From contig NZ_JACIJN010000002.1 of NCBI RefSeq assembly GCF_014199415.1, forward strand, positions 310,001-374,000: DNA of 64,000 nucleotides, read 5' to 3'. Positions 24,742-33,471 of this stretch are shown in pieces. The notes beneath the pieces were generated by a model that saw nothing but the letters and a program-made list of their open reading frames with translations, was not told the DNA's origin and made no database searches. Position numbers and translations under genes: made by a program. Source of the DNA: Sphingomonas endophytica. GTDB taxonomy: Bacteria > Pseudomonadota > Alphaproteobacteria > Sphingomonadales > Sphingomonadaceae. Numbering within the stretch: the stretch's first letter is position 1; each line of letters begins with the position of its first letter.

Positions 24742-26241
24742 ATGGTGTCCCCTGATGCTACGCCGCGCCCGATCGACCATGTGCTCCGTGGGCAACCGCA
24801 CGCGCCCGCGCTGATCGATCGCGAGGGGGTGGTCGATTATGCCGCCGCCGAAGACGCGGTGGCGCGGCTGGCGGGGTGGCTGGCCGGGCTGGGGCTCGCC
24901 GCCGGCGCGCGGGTCGCGACCTGGCTGCCGAAGACGCGGGTGGCGTGCTGGATGCCGCTGGCAACGGCGCGCGCCGGGCTGGTGCATGTGCCGGTCAATC
25001 CGGTACTCAGGCGCGCGCAGGTCGCGCACATCCTTGCCGACAGCGGGGCGGCGCTGTTGCTGACGCAGGACGCACGCGCGGCGACGCTGGCGGCGGGTGA
25101 CGTGCCGGACGGGTGTAGGCTGGTCACCGACGCGGGGGCGGGGGATGCCTTGCCGCGCTCGAACGCCGATCCGGAGGCACTGGCCGCGTTGCTTTATACT
25201 TCCGGGTCGACGGGGCGGCCGAAGGGCGTGATGCTCAGCCATGCCAATTTGTGGCTGGGGGCGATCAGCGTCGCGGATTACCTCGCGATAACGCCCGACG
25301 ACCGCGTGCTTGCGGTGCTGCCGCTCGGGTTCGATTACGGACAGAACCAGTTGCTCTCGACCTGGGCGGCGGGGGCGGCGGTCGCGCCGCTCGACTATCT
25401 GACGCCGCGCGACGTCGTTAAGGCGGTGGCGCGGGTCGGGGCGACGACGTTGGCCGGGGTGCCGCCGCTATGGACGCAGCTGCTGGAGAGCGACTGGCCC
25501 GACGCAATGGCGGGGCAGTTGCGGCGGCTGACCAACTCGGGCGGCGCGCTGACGCCGACGATGGTGCGGGCGCTCAGGGCGCGGTTCCCGGCGGCGCGGC
25601 TGTTCCCGATGTACGGGCTGACCGAGGCGTTCCGCTCGACCTATCTCGATCCCGATCTGGTCGATGCGCATCCTGACTCGATCGGGCGCGCGGTGCCGTT
25701 CGCCGAGGTGCTGGTCGTGCGGCCCGATGGCGCGCTGGCGGCGGCGGGGGAGCCGGGCGAGCTGGTCCATGCCGGGCCGCTGGTCGCGCACGGCTATTGG
25801 CGCGATGCGGAGCGGACCGCGCTGCGCTTCCGGCCTGCGCCGGCGGGGTCGCGCTATGGCGGGACGGCGGTGTGGTCGGGGGACACGGTGGTGGCGGATG
25901 GCGACGGGTTGCTGCGTTTCGTCGGGCGCGACGACGAGATGATCAAGAGCGCCGGGCATCGCATCAGCCCGCAAGAGGTCGAGGAGGCCGCGACCGCCGG
26001 CACCGAGACCGCCGAGGCGGTGGCGGTCGGAGTGCCCGACGCACGGCTGGGGCAGGCGATCGTGCTGGTCGCGCGCGGCGCCGCGCCGTCGGAGACGGCG
26101 TTGCGGGAGCGGCTGAAGCGCGAGCTGCCCGCTTACATGCAACCGGTGCGCATCGAGTGGCGCGCGGAACTGCCGCGCAACGCCAATGGCAAGCTGGACC
26201 GCGCCGCCATCGCGGCGGCGGTGAGGGAGGCAAAGGCATGA
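24742..26241 (+). CDS. AMP-forming acyl-CoA ligase, exosortase A system-associated
   Basis: This is a member of the ANL superfamily, which adenylates a carboxylic acid and transfers it to CoA or a carrier. The 499 residues contain the P-loop-like YTSGSTGRPKGVMLSH (about 151-166), MYGLTEAFRSTYLDP (about 290), the hinge FVGRDDEMIKSAGHRISPQEVEE (about 393) and the catalytic Lys in NANGKLDRAA near the end. Its ATGA overlap with the decarboxylase at 26238 shows coupling, and the ACP gene is divergent. Ligase plus PLP decarboxylase plus ACP is the arrangement known near exosortase A; the substrate is unknown. Confidence 0.88.
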   Translation: MVSPDATPRPIDHVLRGQPHAPALIDREGVVDYAAAEDAVARLAGWLAGLGLAAGARVATWLPKTRVACWMPLATARAGLVHVPVNPVLRRAQVAHILADSGAALLLTQDARAATLAAGDVPDGCRLVTDAGAGDALPRSNADPEALAALLYTSGSTGRPKGVMLSHANLWLGAISVADYLAITPDDRVLAVLPLGFDYGQNQLLSTWAAGAAVAPLDYLTPRDVVKAVARVGATTLAGVPPLWTQLLESDWPDAMAGQLRRLTNSGGALTPTMVRALRARFPAARLFPMYGLTEAFRSTYLDPDLVDAHPDSIGRAVPFAEVLVVRPDGALAAAGEPGELVHAGPLVAHGYWRDAERTALRFRPAPAGSRYGGTAVWSGDTVVADGDGLLRFVGRDDEMIKSAGHRISPQEVEEAATAGTETAEAVAVGVPDARLGQAIVLVARGAAPSETALRERLKRELPAYMQPVRIEWRAELPRNANGKLDRAAIAAAVREAKA

Positions 26242-27458
26242 AGCCGATGGGGCCGATCCCGCCGACCTTTGCCGCGCAGACCGGCACGCTGACGATCGGC
26301 GGGCAGGACGCGACGGCGCTGGTCGCAGCGCATGGCTCGCCGCTGTTCGTGTACGATGCGGCGCTGGTCGCGGCGCAGGTGGCGCGGTTTCGCGCGGCGA
26401 TGCCGGCCGGGGTCGATCTGCATTATGCGATCAAGGCCAATCCGTTGCCCGCCTTGCTGACGCGGGTCGCGCCGCTGGTCGACGGGCTCGACGTCGCCTC
26501 GGCGGGCGAGCTGGCGCGCGCGCTGGCGGTGAAACCGGGATCGGCGATCAGCTTCGCGGGGCCGGGCAAGCGCGACGACGAACTGGCGGCGGCGATCGCC
26601 GCCGGCGCGACGATCAATCTCGAATCGGCGGGCGAGGCGCGGCGCGCGCTGGCGGCGGGCGAGCGGCTTGGGATCGTGCCGCGGCTGGCGGTGCGGGTGA
26701 ACCCCGATCTGGAATTGCGCGGGTCGGGGATGAAGATGGGCGGGCGCGCCTCGCCGTTCGGCATCGACGCCGAGCATGCGGCGGCGGTGGTGCGGGAGGT
26801 GATCGCGGCGGGCGCGGACTGGTGCGGTTTCCACATCTTCGCCGGATCGCAGGCGCTGGACGCGGCGGCGGTGAGCGAAACGCAGGCGGCGACGCTGGCG
26901 CTCGCCGCGCGGCTGGCGGAAGAGGCCGGCGCAGTACCGCCGCTCGTCAATCTCGGCGGCGGGTTCGGGGTGCCGTATTTCGCCGGTGATGCGCCGCTGG
27001 ATGTCGCGTCGGTCGGGGCGGCGCTGGATACGGCGCTGGCGGCGCGCGCCGACGTGCTGCGCGACAGCCGGTTCGCGATCGAACTCGGACGCTGGCTGGT
27101 CGCGGAGGCGGGCGTCTATCTGACGCGCGTCGTCGACGTGAAGCAGAGCCGCGGCGAGACGTTCGTCGTGATCGATGGCGGGTTGCACCACCAACTGGCG
27201 GCGAGCGGCAATTTCGGGACGGTGGTGCGCCGCAATTATCCGCTCGCGGTGGCGCCGAGGATGGGGTCGACGGCGGACGGCGAGGTATCGGTGGTCGGCT
27301 GCCTGTGCACGCCGCTCGACCGGCTCGGCGACCGGGTAGCGTTGCCGCCGGTCGGGGTGGGGGAGGTGATCGCGATCTTTCTCGCCGGGGCCTATGGTGC
27401 GACCGCGAGCCCGGCGGCGTTTCTCGGGCACCCCGCGCCGGCAGAGATCGTGGTGTGA
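26238..27458 (+). CDS. PLP-dependent decarboxylase, exosortase A system-associated
   Basis: This is a fold-type III (alanine racemase-like) decarboxylase of the diaminopimelate/ornithine decarboxylase family with 406 residues. The PLP Lys66 is in DLHYAIKANPLP. Phosphate-binding sequence NLGGGFGVPY (about 236-245) and the ELGRWLVAEAG and VVGCLCTPLDRLGD (about 351-364) segments follow the family order. It shares an ATGA overlap with the ligase. DAP decarboxylase (LysA) is the main alternative, but the coupling to the ligase and ACP favours the exosortase-linked subfamily. No exosortase or PEP-CTERM gene is in the window. Confidence 0.86.
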   Translation: MKPMGPIPPTFAAQTGTLTIGGQDATALVAAHGSPLFVYDAALVAAQVARFRAAMPAGVDLHYAIKANPLPALLTRVAPLVDGLDVASAGELARALAVKPGSAISFAGPGKRDDELAAAIAAGATINLESAGEARRALAAGERLGIVPRLAVRVNPDLELRGSGMKMGGRASPFGIDAEHAAAVVREVIAAGADWCGFHIFAGSQALDAAAVSETQAATLALAARLAEEAGAVPPLVNLGGGFGVPYFAGDAPLDVASVGAALDTALAARADVLRDSRFAIELGRWLVAEAGVYLTRVVDVKQSRGETFVVIDGGLHHQLAASGNFGTVVRRNYPLAVAPRMGSTADGEVSVVGCLCTPLDRLGDRVALPPVGVGEVIAIFLAGAYGATASPAAFLGHPAPAEIVV

Positions 27459-27502
27459 GATCGTCGCTCCCGATCAGCTTCGGGGTGACGAAGGAAAGAG
27501 TG

Positions 27503-28672
27503 TCAGGCGGCGAGGCTGGGTGCGAAGGGCGCGCTGTCCTGCTCGAGGCGGTCGCGTCCCCCGCGCTTGGCGCGGTAGAGCGCGCGGTCGGCGCCGCTCA
27601 GCAGCTCGTCGAGCGTCGCCATCGCCGTGCCGCTTTCGGCGAGTCCGATGCTGACGGTCATCCGCGTCGCGCCGGGCGTGTGGCGCAGCTCACGGACCCG
27701 CGCCGCGATGCGCAGGCCCAGCGCCGCCGCTTCGTCGCGCGAACGGCCGGGCAGCAGCACCGCGAATTCCTCGCCGCCGATCCGCGCCGCAAACGCGCCG
27801 AGCACGCCACCGGTCGCGTCGAGCAGCGCGCCCGCAAACAGCACCAGCGCGCGGTCGCCCGCCGAATGGCCCCACAGATCGTTGACCTGCTTGAAATGGT
27901 CGATGTCGAGCATCAGCAGCGTCGCGCCGCGCGGATGCCCGGCGGCGGGGGTGGCGCGCTCCATGAAGGCGCGGCGGTTGAGCAGGCCGGTCAATGAGTC
28001 GGTGGTGGCGGCCTCGCGCTGGCGCTGCGCCTCGTTGCCGAGTTCGAGCGTGGTGAGCGACAGCACCAGGGTGACGTAGATGGTGGTGTGGAACAGCAGC
28101 CACAGCGCCGGCAGCGACGGGATGCTGACGAGCGAGGCAACCGCTACGCTGTGCCGCCCCGCATCGGCGGCGAACGCCAGCGACGCGGCGGCGACCAGCA
28201 GGAGCAGCCCGCCCGTCAGCCAGCGCGTCGGCGCGGTGCGCGCATGGCGGCGGCGCAGCAAGTCGCCGGTCATTGCCAGACCATAAGAGGAGAAGGCGAG
28301 CGTCGCGACGACGTTGCGGAGCGCTTCGGCGGCAACCAGCGCCGGGATCAGGCAGCTCGCGCTCAGGACCGCCGCCCCGCCCCACACGATCCATGCCGGC
28401 CGCGGCCGCGCATGGACCAGCCGCACGCCGCCCCACAGAAAGGCGAAAACCTGGACGAAGCAGAGCTGTGCCGCCCACATAGCGAGCGGTTCCGGCGCGA
28501 CGCCGCGCAGCATGTAGCAGCCGCAGCCGAGTACCCCGGCGGTGATCGAGGCAGCGATCCAGAGATGCACGCGCTGGTCGCGTCGGCCGAGCCACAACGT
28601 CCAGAAATAGAGCGCCATGACGAACTGGACCGCCATGCTGGCGATCAACAACGTCGCCCCGTCCAGCATCAC
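27503..28672 (-). CDS. Membrane-bound diguanylate cyclase (GGDEF)
   Basis: This enzyme makes cyclic di-GMP from two GTP. In the 389 residues, about six hydrophobic segments (7-215) form an integral sensor region, followed by the GGDEF domain, which starts at ATTDSLTGLLNRRAF (about 222). The active-site motif is RIGGEEF (about 296-302), a functional variant. The RxxD inhibitory site that normally lies five residues before it is absent (AFAA instead), so product inhibition through that site is unlikely. No EAL domain is present. A promoter-like pair lies at 28713-28742. Confidence 0.92.
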   Translation of the reverse strand: MMLDGATLLIASMAVQFVMALYFWTLWLGRRDQRVHLWIAASITAGVLGCGCYMLRGVAPEPLAMWAAQLCFVQVFAFLWGGVRLVHARPRPAWIVWGGAAVLSASCLIPALVAAEALRNVVATLAFSSYGLAMTGDLLRRRHARTAPTRWLTGGLLLLVAAASLAFAADAGRHSVAVASLVSIPSLPALWLLFHTTIYVTLVLSLTTLELGNEAQRQREAATTDSLTGLLNRRAFMERATPAAGHPRGATLLMLDIDHFKQVNDLWGHSAGDRALVLFAGALLDATGGVLGAFAARIGGEEFAVLLPGRSRDEAAALGLRIAARVRELRHTPGATRMTVSIGLAESGTAMATLDELLSGADRALYRAKRGGRDRLEQDSAPFAPSLAA

Positions 28673-28712
28673 GATATGCCCCCCAACTCGCGGCCCCCCG
28701 GCACGATGACAA

Positions 28713-28742
28713 TATATAGACTTAACTTAACGCAAGCGGCAA
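28713..28742 (-). promoter_or_regulatory. Possible promoter for the diguanylate cyclase gene
   Basis: On the minus strand TTGCCG (28742-28737), 18 bases, then TATATA (28718-28713) resembles a sigma-70 promoter. It lies within the most AT-rich 70 bp of the area, 41 nt upstream of the start at 28672. The identification is by consensus only. Confidence 0.35.
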
Positions 28743-28784
28743 GTGTCGATCATTGCTGGCTTTGTTATATAATGTCGTGGTGGG

Positions 28785-28970
28785 TTAGCGCCACAGCAGC
28801 GCCAGCACGCCGATCAGCGTCGCACCGCCGATCGGGGCGATGATCAACAGGACGATGTTGAAGCCGATGATCGCGGCGAGCGTCTTCTCCTGCCGCGGCG
28901 TCAGCCGCGGGCGGCGGCGGGGCGGCTGCCATGGCGGGGGCGGCGGCTGGTCGCGGAAATCGACGAACAT
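28785..28970 (-). CDS. Small proline-rich single-helix membrane protein
   Basis: This protein has 61 residues. The N-terminal half is polar and Pro/Arg-rich (PPPPPWQPPRRRPRLTPRQEK). The C-terminal half is hydrophobic (about 32-60, with FNIVLLIIAPIGG), so one or two tightly spaced membrane helices are likely. It lies upstream of the diguanylate cyclase on the same strand, 112 nt away. I do not recognise the family. Its amphipathic composition and clear hydrophobic tail favour a real gene. Confidence 0.6.
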   Translation of the reverse strand: MFVDFRDQPPPPPWQPPRRRPRLTPRQEKTLAAIIGFNIVLLIIAPIGGATLIGVLALLWR

Positions 28971-29057
28971 GCGCGTCCTTTGCAGGAGGAACGGTGTCCC
29001 TTAGCACATCCCGCCGTCCGTCGCCCGGCATTTGATCCGGGACCGCGGCTCCCGGCG

Positions 29058-29966
29058 CTACGCCGCCTGCGGGATCGGATCGCGGCGGCGGTGGCGGATG
29101 TGATCGTCGATCGCGGCGACGATCGGGTCGACCAGTTCGGGGGGCAGGGTATGGCCCATGCCGTCGATCTCCAGCAGCCGCGCGCCGTGGATCGCCTGCG
29201 CGGTCGCGCGCCCGCCCGCGACCGGCACCAGCGGATCGTCGCTGCCGTGGATCACCAGCGTGGGTGCGGTGATCCGGCGCAGGCGGTCGGTGCGGTCGCC
29301 ATCGGCGATGATCGCCGCCATCTGGCGCAGGAAACCGGTCGGGCAGCGGTTGCGCAGCGTTTCGGCGCGAATGCGATCGGCCATGATCGCATCCTCGATC
29401 GGAAAGCGCCCGCCGACCGCGCGCCCGGCCATCGTGCCGTGCGCGACGATCGCCTCGATATCGTCGCTCTTCGGATGGCGGAGCAGCAATGCCGTCGCGC
29501 GCATCGTCGGACGCGAGCAGTGCGGATGGCCGGTGGTCGACATGATCGAGGTCAGCGTCCGCACCCGTTCGGGCCAGCGCGCCGCGATCAGCTGCGCGAT
29601 CATCCCGCCCATCGACGCGCCGACGACATGCGCGCGGTCGATCCCCAGCGCGTCGAGCAGGCCGGCGCCGTCCTGCGCCATGTCGGTTAGCGTATAGGGA
29701 ACGGCAGGCACGCGCCCGAACTGCATCTGCATCGCGGTCCACACGATATGCGGCGCGCCGCAGTCGTCGAACTTGGTGGACAGGCCGACGTCACGATTGT
29801 CGAAGCGGATCACGCGATAACCATGCTCGATCAAAGCATCGACCATGGCCTGCGGCCAGCGGACCAGTTGCGCGCCGAGCCCCATCACCATCAGGATCGG
29901 CTGGCCGTCGCGCGGGCCTTCGTCCTCATATTCGATCTGGATGCCGTTCGCCGTGATCGCTGCCAT
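29058..29966 (-). CDS. Alpha/beta-fold hydrolase
   Basis: This is a serine hydrolase of 302 residues. The oxyanion segment MVMGLGAQLVRWP (about 27-39) and the nucleophile elbow GASMGGMIAQ (Ser near 116) are followed by a short lid, the acid in LVIHGSDDPLVP (about 234) and the His in DGMGHTLPPE (about 270). These resemble carboxylesterases or aclacinomycin-methylesterase-like enzymes; the substrate is unknown. The start at 29966 is the first codon of the conserved domain. It is divergent from the MarR gene, with a shared 133-nt control region. Confidence 0.9.
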   Translation of the reverse strand: MAAITANGIQIEYEDEGPRDGQPILMVMGLGAQLVRWPQAMVDALIEHGYRVIRFDNRDVGLSTKFDDCGAPHIVWTAMQMQFGRVPAVPYTLTDMAQDGAGLLDALGIDRAHVVGASMGGMIAQLIAARWPERVRTLTSIMSTTGHPHCSRPTMRATALLLRHPKSDDIEAIVAHGTMAGRAVGGRFPIEDAIMADRIRAETLRNRCPTGFLRQMAAIIADGDRTDRLRRITAPTLVIHGSDDPLVPVAGGRATAQAIHGARLLEIDGMGHTLPPELVDPIVAAIDDHIRHRRRDPIPQAA

Positions 29967-29989
29967 CGTCTGCTCCGTTGCGCCTCCCG

Positions 29990-30039
29990 AATGTGACTCC
30001 GTGAAAGTGGTACTGTGTTCTTGTGCCCTGTGTCACATT
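29990..30039. promoter_or_regulatory. Spaced inverted repeat in the hydrolase/marR divergent region
   Basis: AATGTGAC at 29990-29997 and GTCACATT at 30032-30039 are perfect 8-bp inverted arms with centres 42 bp apart, about four helical turns. The position between divergent genes, one of which encodes a MarR regulator, suggests an operator pair. This is inference from geometry only. Confidence 0.4.
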
Positions 30040-30099
30040 AATGCAACGTTTCAGCTTCTGGTTCCGATCGTTTCTTTCCCGTCCTTTGTTGGGTGTCCC

Positions 30100-30543
30100 A
30101 TGGTAGAACGCCTCCATCTCGAGCAATTCCTTCCGTATCTGCTGTCGGTTACCTCCAACCGGGTCAGTGGACGGATCGCGGGTGCGTATGAGGCGGCGTT
30201 CGGGCTGACGGTCCCCGAATGGCGGCTGATGACGCTGATCGCCGAATATGCGCCGGTCACGCAGGCGCAGCTCGGCGAACGCAGCCGGATGGACAAGGTG
30301 ACGGTCAGCCGTGCCGCGATCGCGCTGACCGATCGCGGGCTGCTGACGCGGACCCCGAACGCCACCGACCGCCGATCGCACCATCTGCGCTTGAGCCCGG
30401 AGGGCGAAGCGCTGTACGCGCAGGTCGCGCCGCAGGCCGTCGCATTGGAGCGCCGGATCTTCGGACGATTCGACGCCGGCGAACTGGCGCGCTTTACGGA
30501 CATGCTGCGGCGGATCGATGCCGCGGCCGAGGAGGAAGACTGA
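30100..30543 (+). CDS. MarR-family transcriptional regulator
   Basis: This 147-residue winged helix-turn-helix dimer contains the DNA-binding segment TQAQLGERSRMDKVTVSRAA (about 63-82) and the wing LTRTPNATDRRSHHLRLSPEG (about 94-114, with the conserved DRR). The ATG at 30100 gives the normal family length; a longer frame would run through the intergenic region. It stops directly before the ROK kinase start at 30544, so the two are co-transcribed. It probably controls itself, the kinase and the divergent hydrolase; the ligand is unknown. Confidence 0.92.
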   Translation: MVERLHLEQFLPYLLSVTSNRVSGRIAGAYEAAFGLTVPEWRLMTLIAEYAPVTQAQLGERSRMDKVTVSRAAIALTDRGLLTRTPNATDRRSHHLRLSPEGEALYAQVAPQAVALERRIFGRFDAGELARFTDMLRRIDAAAEEED

Positions 30544-31461
30544 ATGGCGCAACTGCCGTTGATCGCGGGTGTGGAACTTGGCGGCACGAAGTGCATCGCG
30601 GTGCTCTCCAGCGGCCCCGACGCGATCCTGGAGGAAGTGCGCGTTCCGACCACCCGGCCTGAGGAAACGCTGCCCGCGCTGGAAGCGGCGATGGACAAGT
30701 GGCGTGGCGTCGCGGCGATCGGCATCGCCAGCTTCGGACCGGTATCGATCGACCCGCAATCGCCCGATTACGGCAAGATCACCTCCACCCCCAAGCCGCA
30801 CTGGGCGGGGACCGATATCGCGCGGCGGCTGGCGGCGCGTTACGACGTGCCGGTCGGCTTCCACAGCGACGTGGTCGGCGCGGCGATGGCCGAGGCGCGC
30901 TGGGGCGCGGGGCAGGGGCTGGGCGACCTCGCCTATGTCACGGTCGGGACCGGCGTCGGCGCGGGAATGATCGCGCACGGTCGGCCGGTCGATGGGCTGA
31001 CGCACAGCGAATTCGGCCATGTCCGCCCGCCGCGGCTGCCCGGCGACGACTGGGCGGGATCGTGCCCCTATCACGGCGCGTGTGTCGAGGGGCTCGCCGC
31101 CGGCCCGGCGATCGCGGCACGGACCGGGATCAAGGGCGAGGATCTGCCGCACGACCACCCGGCGTGGGAGTCGGTGGTCGGCGCGCTGTCGTCGCTGTTC
31201 GCGACGCTGACGCTGACCGGGGTGCCGCGGCGGATCGTGCTGGGCGGCGGCGTGATGGTCGGCAATCCGTGGCTGCTGCCGCGGCTGCGCGCGGCGACCG
31301 CGGCGAGCCTCAACGGTTATGTCGCGCTGCCGGCGGTGTCGGACATGGACACGTTCGTCGTGCCGGCGGCATTGGGCGGCAATGCCGGGCCGCTGGGCGC
31401 GGTGGTGCTCGGCGCGCAGGCGCTCGAGGACCGGACGGGAATCAAGGTGCTCGCGGGGTGA
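30544..31461 (+). CDS. ROK-family sugar kinase (fructokinase-like)
   Basis: This kinase phosphorylates a hexose, most likely fructose, using ATP. The 305 residues have the phosphate loop GVELGGTKCIAVL (about 9-21), GVAAIGIASFGPVS, the TVGTGVGAGMI phosphate-2 motif (about 136) and the ROK zinc-binding/signature segment HSEFGHVRPPRLP...CPYHGACVEGLAAGPA (about 156-190). The C-x4-H/C spacing fits fructokinase-type ROK enzymes rather than glucokinases. It follows the MarR gene with no gap. It is convergent with the AroE-like gene. Confidence 0.9.
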   Translation: MAQLPLIAGVELGGTKCIAVLSSGPDAILEEVRVPTTRPEETLPALEAAMDKWRGVAAIGIASFGPVSIDPQSPDYGKITSTPKPHWAGTDIARRLAARYDVPVGFHSDVVGAAMAEARWGAGQGLGDLAYVTVGTGVGAGMIAHGRPVDGLTHSEFGHVRPPRLPGDDWAGSCPYHGACVEGLAAGPAIAARTGIKGEDLPHDHPAWESVVGALSSLFATLTLTGVPRRIVLGGGVMVGNPWLLPRLRAATAASLNGYVALPAVSDMDTFVVPAALGGNAGPLGAVVLGAQALEDRTGIKVLAG

Positions 31462-31503
31462 CGATCACCTCAGCCTGATGGGCTTTTCGGTATCGTCCGC
31501 AAA

Positions 31504-32307
31504 TCAGCTCAGCGCATACGCCTCCGCCGCGGCGACCTGTTCGTCGCTGGGGCGGACGCCGGTATAGAGCACGAACTGTTCCAGCGCCTGCAGCGTCGCA
31601 ATCTGCGCGCCGGTGACGACCGTCTTGCCCGCCGCCTGCGCCGCGCGGAGCAGCGGCGTTTCGACCGGCTTGGCCACCGCATCGATGATGATCTGCGCCG
31701 CGGCGATCTGGTCGGGGGTGAAGGCGAGCGCGTCCTGATCCGCGCCGGTCATGCCGAGCGGGGTGACGTTGACGAGCAGCGGTGCCGCGCCGGTCGCCTC
31801 CGCCTGCCAGCGGCAGCCGAGCCGCTCGGCGAGCGTACGCCCGGCGGCCTCGTTGCGCGCGACGATCGTGCCGTCGGGGAAGCCGGCGTCGACCAGTGCG
31901 GTCGCGACCGCCTTGCCCATTCCGCCGCTGCCGCGCAGCAGGAACGGCACGCGCGGCAGGTCGGCGATCAGGTCGCGCACCGCGCTGTAATCGGTGTTGT
32001 AGCCGAGCAAGTCGCCGTCGGTGTTGACGATCGTGTTGACGCTGTCGATCGCCGCCGCACTGTCGCGCAGGCCGTCGAGCATCGGAATGACGGCTTCCTT
32101 GAACGGCATCGACACCGCGCAGCCGCGGATGCCGAGCGCGCGGATGCCGGTGATCGCACCAGCGAGATCGTCGGTGGTGAACGCCTTGTAGACGTAATTC
32201 AGCCCGAGCGCGTCGTAGAGATGGTTGTGGAAGCGCGATCCGAAATTGCCGGGGCGCGCGGCGAGCGACATGCACAGGCGGGTGGCGGGGCCGATCGGCG
32301 GCTTCAT
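31504..32307 (-). CDS. Shikimate 5-dehydrogenase-like protein
   Basis: This AroE superfamily NADP-dependent dehydrogenase has 267 residues, starting at 32307 behind an AAGGAA ribosome site. The catalytic Lys70 is in VSMPFKE, and the Asp of the shikimate-binding NTDYSA is near 106. The cofactor loop GSGGMGKAVATAL (about 126) replaces the more usual GAGGAxRA. The N-terminal segment TRLCMSLAARPGNFGSRFHN differs from canonical AroE (no SxSLSP), which suggests the AroE-like side branch rather than the housekeeping enzyme. DinB lies 17 nt upstream on the same strand. Confidence 0.82.
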   Translation of the reverse strand: MKPPIGPATRLCMSLAARPGNFGSRFHNHLYDALGLNYVYKAFTTDDLAGAITGIRALGIRGCAVSMPFKEAVIPMLDGLRDSAAAIDSVNTIVNTDGDLLGYNTDYSAVRDLIADLPRVPFLLRGSGGMGKAVATALVDAGFPDGTIVARNEAAGRTLAERLGCRWQAEATGAAPLLVNVTPLGMTGADQDALAFTPDQIAAAQIIIDAVAKPVETPLLRAAQAAGKTVVTGAQIATLQALEQFVLYTGVRPSDEQVAAAEAYALS

Positions 32308-32324
32308 CGGCGATTCCTTATGCT

Positions 32325-33392
32325 TCAAAGGGGAAGGGCGGGCTGTTTGAGTTCCTCGTCGCGCAGGATGCCCGACAGCGTCAACCCGAGCAGCCGGATC
32401 CCGCCCGGTGTGGGCAGCAACGGGGCGAGCAGCCCGCGCCCGAGATCGAGCAACTGGTCCTGCGTCTCGATGACGCCGGTGACCGAGCGGGCGCGGGTGA
32501 GCGTCGTGAAATCGGCGCGGCGCAGCTTGAGCGTGGCGGTCCGGCCTCGGACGTCGGCGCGCTCGACGCGCGTCCAGGCGGCGGCGGCGACCGTTTCCAG
32601 CGCGGCGTCGATCTCCGCCGGGTCGGTAAGGTTGGTGTCGAAGGTGCGTTCGGCGCCGACCGATTTGGTCTGGCGCTCGGCGCGGACCGGACGGTCGTCG
32701 ACGCCGCGCGCCGCGCCGTGAAGATAATCGGCGTGGCTGCCGAAATGCGCACGCAGGAACTCGATCGGACGGTCGCGCAGGTCGGCGCCGGTGTGGATGC
32801 CGAGCCGCGCCATCTTCTCGGCGGTGACCGGGCCGATGCCGTGGAAGCGCTTGACCGGGAGCGTGGCGACGAACGCCGCGCCCTGGGCGGGCGGGATCAC
32901 GCACAGGCCGTCGGGCTTGTTCTGGTCCGAGGCGAGCTTGGCGATGAACTTGTTGTAGCTGACCCCCGCCGAGGCGGTGAGCCCGGTGTCGGCCTTGATC
33001 CGCGCGCGGATCTCGGCGGCGATCGCGCTGGCCGAGCCGAGCGCGCGACGGTCCTCGCTGACGTCGAGATAGGCTTCGTCGAGCGACAACGGTTCGATCG
33101 CATCGGCGTAATCGGTGAAGATCGCATGGATTTGGCGGCTGACCGCGCGATAGACGTCGAAGCGCGGCGGCACGAACACCAGCGCCGGGCAGCGCCGCGC
33201 CGCGACCACCGACGGCATCGCCGAACGCACCCCGAACACGCGCGCCTCGTAGCTGGCCGCTGCCACCACCCCGCGCGCGCGATTGCCGCCGACCGCCACC
33301 GGCCGCCCGCGTAGCTCTGGCGCATCGCGCTGTTCGACCGACGCATAAAAGGCGTCCATGTCGATATGGATGATCTTGCGAGCGGTGGCCAC
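32325..33392 (-). CDS. dinB: DNA polymerase IV (Y-family)
   Basis: DinB is a translesion DNA polymerase for damaged templates. The 355 residues begin with a GTG at 33392, so the family N-terminus KIIHIDMDAFYASVEQRD lies at 6-23. The metal ligands are Asp11 and the DE of SLDEAYLDVS (about 103). The thumb helix-hairpin-helix FHGIGPVTAEKMARLGI (about 179) and little-finger domain follow. No GAAC-N7-GAAC box is found before the start, so SOS control is not evident. The next gene, AroE-like, starts 17 nt after the stop. Confidence 0.94.
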   Translation of the reverse strand: MATARKIIHIDMDAFYASVEQRDAPELRGRPVAVGGNRARGVVAAASYEARVFGVRSAMPSVVAARRCPALVFVPPRFDVYRAVSRQIHAIFTDYADAIEPLSLDEAYLDVSEDRRALGSASAIAAEIRARIKADTGLTASAGVSYNKFIAKLASDQNKPDGLCVIPPAQGAAFVATLPVKRFHGIGPVTAEKMARLGIHTGADLRDRPIEFLRAHFGSHADYLHGAARGVDDRPVRAERQTKSVGAERTFDTNLTDPAEIDAALETVAAAAWTRVERADVRGRTATLKLRRADFTTLTRARSVTGVIETQDQLLDLGRGLLAPLLPTPGGIRLLGLTLSGILRDEELKQPALPL

Positions 33393-33471
33393 GGTGCTGG
33401 GACGCGTGTAGCAACAGGCGGCGCGGCTCGCCAGTGTTTTGCGGAACAAAGCGGGTATATGGCGGCTCGGG

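Noticed and set aside
33393..33449. Possible SOS box upstream of dinB
   Set aside because: Only one GAAC half-site is present; no second GAAC at 11-bp spacing on either side.
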